This document shows, one piece after another, positions 59,201-64,000 of a stretch of DNA of 64,000 nucleotides (the stretch's first letter is position 1; each line of letters opens with the position of its first letter). The position numbers were made by a program, and so were the translations under genes. The notes beneath the pieces were generated by a model. The model had not been told where the DNA came from, searched no databases, and saw only the letters and a list, made by a program, of their open reading frames with translations. This DNA is from Acidicapsa acidisoli (GTDB taxonomy: Bacteria; Acidobacteriota; Terriglobia; Terriglobales; Acidobacteriaceae): assembly GCF_025685625.1 (NCBI RefSeq), contig NZ_JAGSYI010000005.1, positions 124,001 to 188,000 on the forward strand. Reading direction: 5' to 3'.

Positions 59201-59872
59201 GTTGTTGTACTCCACGCGACCGCCATTCATACTGAACTGTACGTTGCCAACATGGCCGCCTGCGCCCTCATCCCTCCCGGTCTGGTTGACTACTCCGGGC
59301 GTGAGGGTGACCAACTGGCTGAAGTCGCGGCCATTCAACACCAACTGCGTAATCTGCGTCGCAGTAATGGTCCCGGAAAGCTCAGCCGACTCTGTCTGTA
59401 CCGTACCCATCTCGTTGGCTTCAACCTCGACTGCCGAGGTCACCGCACCGACCGTCATTTTTACGTCCACGCGTTCAGTTTGTGAGACGCGCAAAATAAT
59501 ATCCTTCGCCTCATACGTTTCAAATCCGGGGGCCGTCACCTGGAGCATGTAGGTACCCGCCTGTAAGGCAGGGAAATCATAGTCCCCTGTCGTATTGGCG
59601 ATGGCCTTGATGACGGTTCCCTGAAGGGTTTCCGTCAATGTCACCTCTGCATTAGGAATGGCCGCACCACTTCCATCCGTAATACTCCCGTTAATCGCGC
59701 CGGATTGCTGGGCTGACAGGCGGCTCGGAATCCATAGAAACAAACACGAGAAAAGAACACAAAATGCGATTGCTTGCATTCGATAGGCAACTGTCCGACA
59801 CATGCTCTGCCGCATGGAATCACAGCCCAAAGGACGAGGAACCTTCAGAGAAAAGAGTGCCTGGCTCAACAT
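56285..59872 (-). CDS. TonB-dependent receptor with carboxypeptidase-like N-domain (receptor 2)
   Basis: The protein has about 1195 residues. A signal segment (AIAFCVLFSCLFLWIPSRL, cleaved near SAQQ) is followed by a carboxypeptidase-like domain (AINGSITDGSGAAIPNAEVT, GDYDFPALQAGTYMLQVTA), a plug (FSMNGGRVEYNNWELDGATI), and a long barrel ending RILQFAGKFVF with a terminal aromatic. It would bring large ligands through the outer membrane with TonB energy. ATG 59872 has GGAGG 11 bases upstream; ATG 59815 and GTG 59890 are possible. It is the first gene of the amino-sugar locus, so its ligand is probably the oligosaccharide handled downstream. This link is by position. Confidence 0.92.
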   Translation of the reverse strand: MLSQALFSLKVPRPLGCDSMRQSMCRTVAYRMQAIAFCVLFSCLFLWIPSRLSAQQSGAINGSITDGSGAAIPNAEVTLTETLQGTVIKAIANTTGDYDFPALQAGTYMLQVTAPGFETYEAKDIILRVSQTERVDVKMTVGAVTSAVEVEANEMGTVQTESAELSGTITATQITQLVLNGRDFSQLVTLTPGVVNQTGRDEGAGGHVGNVQFSMNGGRVEYNNWELDGATIMDNGSNNNLNVYPGIDAIAETEVLTSNYGAQYGRNASGTVLAQTKSGTEQYHGDVFEFLRNNAFNSRNYFEQTVPVYKKHDYGFTLGGPFAIPKFYNPALRKTFFFYSQEFRNELVPSNVYNQQVPSNAERTGDFSDLCPVAGSPLDTADYPSCPVDSTTGTYYPNNRVPIDPNAAVMMNALIPEANVGSGTSSFYQSSPAQLTTSATEVFRVDQVINEKLRAFYRFIYESWNTTETSPTWQNNSFPTVQNSYQVPGVDMVANLTYTVSPSLVNEFVADYTTDKNNMKNITTDISRQGFTGNGFFNNGYDGNTLPSLFVTDPAYGGGFVVNTGFFPWKNSNPTYSYSDMLTKTLKNHTLIFGVSLIAAQKNEAQNPGNTQGSFTFIASPELRSHNGFADFLTGQVAKFSQFSSTPVYYNRYKIVEPYLQDNWRVNQKLTLNVGLRLSLYGAYEDISKQSGNFESAAWSAANAPTIDVSGNITGQPGALIPGTGNIFNGIVSCGLNGVSDGCMSGHLFNPAPRVGFAYDVFGSGKLSVRGGYGIFFEHTNGNESNSESLEGTAPVVTNPQEFDFTGFNNVGGGGLEFPLATIAIPTKAVWPYVQQYNLTVQGELPRHVTMQASYVGSLGMHLPIRTDLNQLQPLSASENPYGPGQAISANDCNSLSENVNGNYTGTVNGQAVTGNVLNHLVIACGNSAAPYRPYMGLNGITYIHNAGQSNYNALQVGISRYFGKLNGSVAYTYGHSIDDGSDGGSTEVVNSNNPRATMASSTFDEKHVLEASAVYDLPKLKEQKLLRPVFGGWQVSDLTTFQTGAPFSVVNTNYVDNAGTGNSVSTVTSYPDVIGNIHGPAAIRHPIGQPGPRLYNSDAFVDPQGLTYGNAGRDILRIPTRTEYDMGLFKNFAVRDTMHFEFRAEAFNIFNHTQWSAINANSCYGAENCSNNAFLTATSAHNPRILQFAGKFVF

Positions 59873-60427
59873 TCGGTAGAAGACCTCCACAGAGAAGCAT
59901 TATTTTTCTGCTATTTGAAATAGAAGTTGCGATTTCGTGTTGAACCGTAGATTGAAGCAAATCAATTATGGAAGTCAAGGAAAAAAATTAAATAATAAAG
60001 AAAATTTCCCCAACATCCACCAAATCTTCCCCGAACATTCGACGTTTTCCCCTCGCAATGCATCTGAACGCTTGTGTTTACCGTGATTTACTTCACGCCC
60101 AAAATCTGTTCAAAGGGTTGATTTCCGCCGCACCAATAGGACAATCTTGGCTGCTATCCCAAACCAGATTCCGGTCATCGATTGCGCGCGTCAAGCGCTC
60201 TCGGATGAGATTCGATAAAAAACGCTTGAATCGAAAGCAGTACCGGATTATTGTGTCCCACAGATGTCCATCTCAGGTTTTTGCCGGGCGTTTGGGACAA
60301 AAAGACAACATAGAGAGCTGCCCCCACTGGACAACTGGGGTTCATTCGCAGCTTACCTTGAGCGTTTCATTGAGATTTTTTCCTTAAAGCGGTGCAGCCG
60401 TCCCCTGGAGTTCGCCAGGAGCTATCC
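59873..60427. promoter_or_regulatory. Divergent promoter region, receptor 2 and TPR protein
   Basis: No gene is seen in these 555 bp. The first part (59900-60050) is very AT-rich, with A-tracts, and is the likely promoter of the receptor-led locus. CTATTTGAAATAG near 59912 is a small palindrome. The segment 60060-60090 has two TTTAC repeats. No regulator target can be fixed. Confidence 0.4.
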
Positions 60428-61771
60428 TTGCTAACTAACAAAATGAGTTATAAGACCTATAACAGCTCGCAGCTGATCTCCCGATCATGTCGGACGGACG
60501 GTAGCCGAGCTTTAAAACTGCGCTGCAGGTTTCGCTTTCTCCTGGCATTTTTTCTCGTCCAGGGAATTCTGCTCCCCATCTTCGCCGCTATGCTAGAGAG
60601 CGAAGCTTCGGCCGCCACACCTTTACGAACACCTCTACTCGCGGCAGACGCCGGACAAACTCCTGATCAGACCGGAGCTAACCCTGCGGTCTTCTTTCAT
60701 CAAGGCAAGGAAGCCCTCCAAGACGGCAAACTGGCGCTCGCAGAAGAGGACTTCCAAAGGGTCATCGCCCTGGACCCACAATCGAGTGGTGCCCATGTCA
60801 ATCTGGCCGTCTCCTACATGCGCGAGAAGCGATGGGATAGCGCCCTGGCCGAACTGAAGAAGGCTGACGTGCTTTCTCCAAATGAACCTGGGATCCAATT
60901 AAACATTGGGCTTGCTTACTATAGAAAAAACGACTTTGCGTCAGCGATCGAGCCGTTCTCCGCGATCCTGCAGCGGACGCCGGACTCGCTTCAGGCAAGG
61001 TACCTCCTCGGACTTTGCTACTTTTTTACGAGCAGATATAAAGAAGCCTCTGAAACTCTTGCGCCACTGTGGCCAACTGAGTCGCATAACCTGAACTATC
61101 TATATGTGATCAGCATAGCGGCCAGTAAGTCAGACAACCCCGCCCTGCAACAACAGTCTTTCAATCAGATGCTTGCCATTGGCCAAGATAAGCCAGAGTT
61201 TCATTTGTATGTCGGCAAGGCATGGCTGGCGGAAGATAACACTATCAAAGCACTTGAAGAGTTCAAAGCTGCTGCGGCTGCGCAGCCAGATCTTCCCTTA
61301 GTGCACTACTTTCTTGGGCGTACCTATCTTGAACAGCACGCCGATCAACTGGCCGAGACAGAATTGCAAAAAGATACATTACTCAATCCAGACTTCGCCT
61401 ACGACTACGAAGATTTGGGTGTCTTGTATGCACGGCTGAATCAAACTGACAAAGCCGAACATAGCTTCCGCCAAGCGATCGAGCTCGATAAGACGCTCGT
61501 GAATTCCTACATCGGCCTGGCCAAGCTATACCGGCGATCCTCCCGTTTCCGGGAGGCGCTGGAGATGTTGGATCACGCCGTAGCCCTGGCGTCGCAGAGC
61601 GCCAGCGTGCATTATCTAAGGGCACAGGTGTTGACGCATCTAGGTGACACCGTAAATGCACAACTGGAATTTGATACTTCGGCAAAGTTACTCAAGTCGT
61701 TCAACGACCAAGTGCAACAGAACCTGTCAGGCGATCGAACAGCAGATGCACAGCATGCCGCGCAGCAATAG
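60428..61771 (+). CDS. Membrane-anchored TPR protein
   Basis: The protein has 447 residues from TTG 60428, which has AGGAG (60417-60421) 6 bases upstream. ATG 60443 is the alternative and a GTG at 60392 is unlikely. A single hydrophobic segment (FRFLLAFFLVQGILLPIFAA) acts as signal anchor, followed by at least seven tetratricopeptide repeats (EALQDGKLALAEEDFQRVIA with cut, AHVNLAVSYMREKRWDSALAE, YLLGLCYFFTSRYKEA, and later ones to KLLKS). TPR proteins act as docking scaffolds. It stands just before the VCBS/UnbV-type protein, a combination common in acidobacteria. Confidence 0.87.
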   Translation: MLTNKMSYKTYNSSQLISRSCRTDGSRALKLRCRFRFLLAFFLVQGILLPIFAAMLESEASAATPLRTPLLAADAGQTPDQTGANPAVFFHQGKEALQDGKLALAEEDFQRVIALDPQSSGAHVNLAVSYMREKRWDSALAELKKADVLSPNEPGIQLNIGLAYYRKNDFASAIEPFSAILQRTPDSLQARYLLGLCYFFTSRYKEASETLAPLWPTESHNLNYLYVISIAASKSDNPALQQQSFNQMLAIGQDKPEFHLYVGKAWLAEDNTIKALEEFKAAAAAQPDLPLVHYFLGRTYLEQHADQLAETELQKDTLLNPDFAYDYEDLGVLYARLNQTDKAEHSFRQAIELDKTLVNSYIGLAKLYRRSSRFREALEMLDHAVALASQSASVHYLRAQVLTHLGDTVNAQLEFDTSAKLLKSFNDQVQQNLSGDRTADAQHAAQQ

Positions 61772-61901
61772 AAATCGATGACGCAACCCGTTCAAACGAA
61801 TTTGGCGCCTCTGCTCACGATCCCATAGCTCATTGAACAAGCCAGAATTGCACCATGGAAACGTCTTTCTTTTCCTCTATGTTCTAACTGGAGTGTGCCG
61901 G

Positions 61902-63794
61902 TTGTCGGATTGCATAATCGCTCTTTTTCTAGCAGGGTTCCTTCTGCCTATCGCCTCGCCGGCTCAAGCCACCCCGGCTCACGAACAGTCGGCAATGGGG
62001 ATGGGTGGGGCGAGCACCGGAGGAGTGTATGAGGCCGTTCACGATTCCCAGAACCGTCCTATCACTGCGGGAGGTTTCGTAAAAGAAGGTCCGGTCGTGT
62101 TTGTCGACCGCACGCATCAAGCTGGTCTTGATGTCTGGAGTCATCGTGTAGGCACCGCCGAGAAGAAGTTCATTATTGAGATGAACGGCTCCGGGGTCGG
62201 CCTGATTGACTACGATAACGACGGATGGCTCGATATCTATCTGGTCAACGGCTCTACATATGATGCTCTAAGTGGCAAGACCACGCCTCCGCACGCCGCT
62301 CTCTTCCACAACAACCACGACGGCACCTTCAGCGACGTCGCGGAGAAGGCTGGAGTAACCAACGACCGCTGGGGTTTTGGCGTTGCCATCGGCGATTACA
62401 ACAACGACGGATGGCCTGACATCTTCGTCAGCAACTATGGCAAGAACCGTCTCTATCGCAACAACCACGACGGCACGTTTACTGATGTCGCTGCACACGC
62501 AGGCGTTGAGTTGGGAAATTGGTCCACTGGAGCCACCTTCGGCGACTACGACGGAGATGGGCGCCTCGACCTTTTTGTTGCGGGCTACGTTCACTACGAT
62601 ATGAACAATCAGCCAACACAGGGTTCGGCAGGCGTCGCTTCTGCCAGTTGCCAATTTCGCGGTGTCACCGTTGAGTGCGGACCCCGCGGTCTTCCCGGGG
62701 AGCACGATCACCTATTCCACAACAACGGCGACGGTACTTTCACCGACGTCAGCGTCAAGGCGGGAGTCAGCGATCCCAATGGCTACTACGGATTCACCGC
62801 TGTCTTCGTTGATCTGAACGGCGATGGCAAGTTAGATCTGGCTGTAGCGGACGACTCGACACCCAATTATCTCTATCTCAATAGAGGCGACGGCACCTTC
62901 AAGGACAATAGCTATGTCTCCGGCTTTGCTCTGAATGGCGATGGCCGTGAGATCGCCGGTATGGGACTCGGCGTCGGTGATTACGAGAACGACGGCCTTC
63001 TCGACCTTGTCGTGACTGATTTTTCCGACGACTACAAAGTTCTCTATCACAACGATGGCAATGCCACCTTCAGCGACGTCAGCTATGACGTCGGCGTCGC
63101 ACAGGATAGCATCCCATTCCTCGGCTGGGGCGTAGGCTTCCTTGATTATGACAACGATGGATGGAAAGACATCATGATGGTGAACGGCCATATATATCCG
63201 CAGGTCGATCACTCTGACTGGGGCACCAGCTTTGCACAACGGCCGTTGCTTTATCACAACCTGAAAGGTAAGAAGTTCCTGCTTATCCCGGCTGTCGAAG
63301 GCACTGGGCTGGCAGAAACCATGCCCGGGCGCGGAGCAGCCTTCGGCGATCTCTTCAACAACGGCAAGATCGACGTCGTCATCAATGTGATCGACCATCA
63401 TCCCGTTCTGCTCGGCAACGTGAGCGACGACAGCCATCACTGGATAGAGATGAAACTCATCGGCGGCCCCAGGAGTCCTCGGGATGCTATAGGCGCCACC
63501 GTTTATCTGAACGCAAATGGCATGCGCCAACGCGAAGATGTCCTTAGCGGCGGTAGTTACCTGTCCTCCAACGATCAGCGCGTGCATTTCGGTCTCGGCA
63601 ACGCAACCACGGTCGATGCGGTCGAGATTCACTGGCCTAGCGGCGGCGTCGAGAAGCTAAACATTTCCTCTGTCGACCGCATCTTCACAATCGAAGAGGG
63701 CAACGGAGTTACAAGCGAGCTCTGCGTCGCATGCAAAGTCGGTACAGTCGCTTCCCCGCACGCCCAGATGAAGTCCGCAACACGGAAGATGTAA
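61902..63794 (+). CDS. Secreted CRTAC1-type VCBS/FG-GAP and UnbV protein
   Basis: The protein has 630 residues. TTG 61902 is supported by GGAG (61890-61893) at 8 bases and produces a clean signal peptide (SDCIIALFLAGFLLPIASPAQA). A TTG at 61833 has no ribosome site. Seven or so FG-GAP-like repeats follow (GLIDYDNDGWLDIYLVNGST, cut; NNHDGTFSDVAEKAG; DYNNDGWPDIFVSNYGKNR; DLNGDGKLDLAVADDST), each with Asp-rich calcium sites, building a beta-propeller. The end is an ASPIC/UnbV domain (HFGLGNATTVDAVEIHWPSG). It lies 130 bases from the TPR gene and is probably cotranscribed with it. Extracellular adhesion or binding is the usual guess. Confidence 0.9.
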   Translation: MSDCIIALFLAGFLLPIASPAQATPAHEQSAMGMGGASTGGVYEAVHDSQNRPITAGGFVKEGPVVFVDRTHQAGLDVWSHRVGTAEKKFIIEMNGSGVGLIDYDNDGWLDIYLVNGSTYDALSGKTTPPHAALFHNNHDGTFSDVAEKAGVTNDRWGFGVAIGDYNNDGWPDIFVSNYGKNRLYRNNHDGTFTDVAAHAGVELGNWSTGATFGDYDGDGRLDLFVAGYVHYDMNNQPTQGSAGVASASCQFRGVTVECGPRGLPGEHDHLFHNNGDGTFTDVSVKAGVSDPNGYYGFTAVFVDLNGDGKLDLAVADDSTPNYLYLNRGDGTFKDNSYVSGFALNGDGREIAGMGLGVGDYENDGLLDLVVTDFSDDYKVLYHNDGNATFSDVSYDVGVAQDSIPFLGWGVGFLDYDNDGWKDIMMVNGHIYPQVDHSDWGTSFAQRPLLYHNLKGKKFLLIPAVEGTGLAETMPGRGAAFGDLFNNGKIDVVINVIDHHPVLLGNVSDDSHHWIEMKLIGGPRSPRDAIGATVYLNANGMRQREDVLSGGSYLSSNDQRVHFGLGNATTVDAVEIHWPSGGVEKLNISSVDRIFTIEEGNGVTSELCVACKVGTVASPHAQMKSATRKM

Positions 63795-63835
63795 TTGAAC
63801 ATTCTATAAGTCGAACAGATGGAGATGGCTTTCTC

Positions 63836-64000
63836 ATGACACAAAAGAATGTCGAATTTACTAGAAGAGATTTCCTCACGCAGGCCGCCGCACTCTCAGC
63901 TGCAACATCGATGTTAGGGATCGAACACATCGCCTCTGCGCAATCTGCGGCTGGAGCGCTCGATGCAGAATCGAGGCGGCGCGCGGATCTCGCGACATTC
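63836..64000 (+). CDS. Tat-exported protein, cut by window edge
   Basis: Fifty-five codons are visible, starting at ATG 63836 with a GGAG before it. The N-terminus has the twin-arginine signal EFTRRDFLTQAAALSAATS, cleaved around IASAQS. The first mature residues (AAGALDAESRRRADLATF) give no family. It is 41 bases after the UnbV-type gene and probably in the same operon. Confidence 0.78.
   Translation, partial: MTQKNVEFTRRDFLTQAAALSAATSMLGIEHIASAQSAAGALDAESRRRADLATF

Overview
The window looks like chromosomal DNA of an acidobacterium, most likely class Terriglobia (Acidobacteriaceae-like). The basis is moderately high G+C, two very large TonB-dependent receptors with N-terminal carboxypeptidase-regulatory-like domains, a CRTAC1/UnbV-type VCBS protein, many twin-arginine exported sugar enzymes, and scattered single metabolic genes. 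No phylogenetic marker is present, so this assignment is an inference. I saw no rRNA, tRNA, insertion sequence, prophage or CRISPR array. Several starts are GTG or TTG, chosen because a good Shine-Dalgarno sequence precedes them.

Layout. 1-5247: a membrane protein cut by the window edge, a small secreted protein made of 69-bp tandem repeats divergent from an ATP-grasp-like protein, a PilZ plus degenerate-receiver LuxR pair, a MarR regulator and a YceI protein. 5421-11937: an MFS transporter behind a 28-bp palindrome, a solute-binding lipoprotein followed by a PAS histidine kinase, a flavin reductase and PhoU. 11985-17055: a minus-strand tartrate/malate dehydrogenase, MFS and xylulokinase set, then an aspartyl protease. 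17319-23795: a GH3 glucosidase divergent from TonB-dependent receptor 1. 23937-30424: a Tat-exported aminotransferase divergent from an SSS symporter, a mini-membrane protein, a fucose-isomerase-like enzyme and an M24-fold protein without its metal ligands. 30456-41000: heme A synthase, an unknown protein, the phosphoketolase-acetate kinase pair, a glycosyltransferase, an acyltransferase, ProC, a pentapeptide protein and an APC transporter. 41081-46150: a large secreted PIG-L deacetylase and a coiled-coil porin.

46265-59872 is the most striking part. It is a 13.6-kb run of eight minus-strand genes: TonB receptor 2, two tandem paralogous Gfo/Idh/MocA oxidoreductases, a LacI regulator, a Tat-exported xylose-isomerase-like TIM barrel, an MFS transporter, glucosamine-6-phosphate deaminase and a GH9 hydrolase. 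I read it as a self-regulated locus for an amino-sugar glycan. Oxidoreductase plus TIM-barrel chemistry may act in the periplasm alongside normal hydrolysis, and the product would be imported and deaminated to fructose-6-phosphate. The window ends with a TPR protein, a VCBS/UnbV protein and the start of another Tat-exported protein (plus strand).

Metabolically, xylulokinase, phosphoketolase and acetate kinase could connect pentose to acetyl phosphate, acetate and ATP. The rest of the window is devoted to sensing, capturing and degrading plant or microbial polysaccharides.
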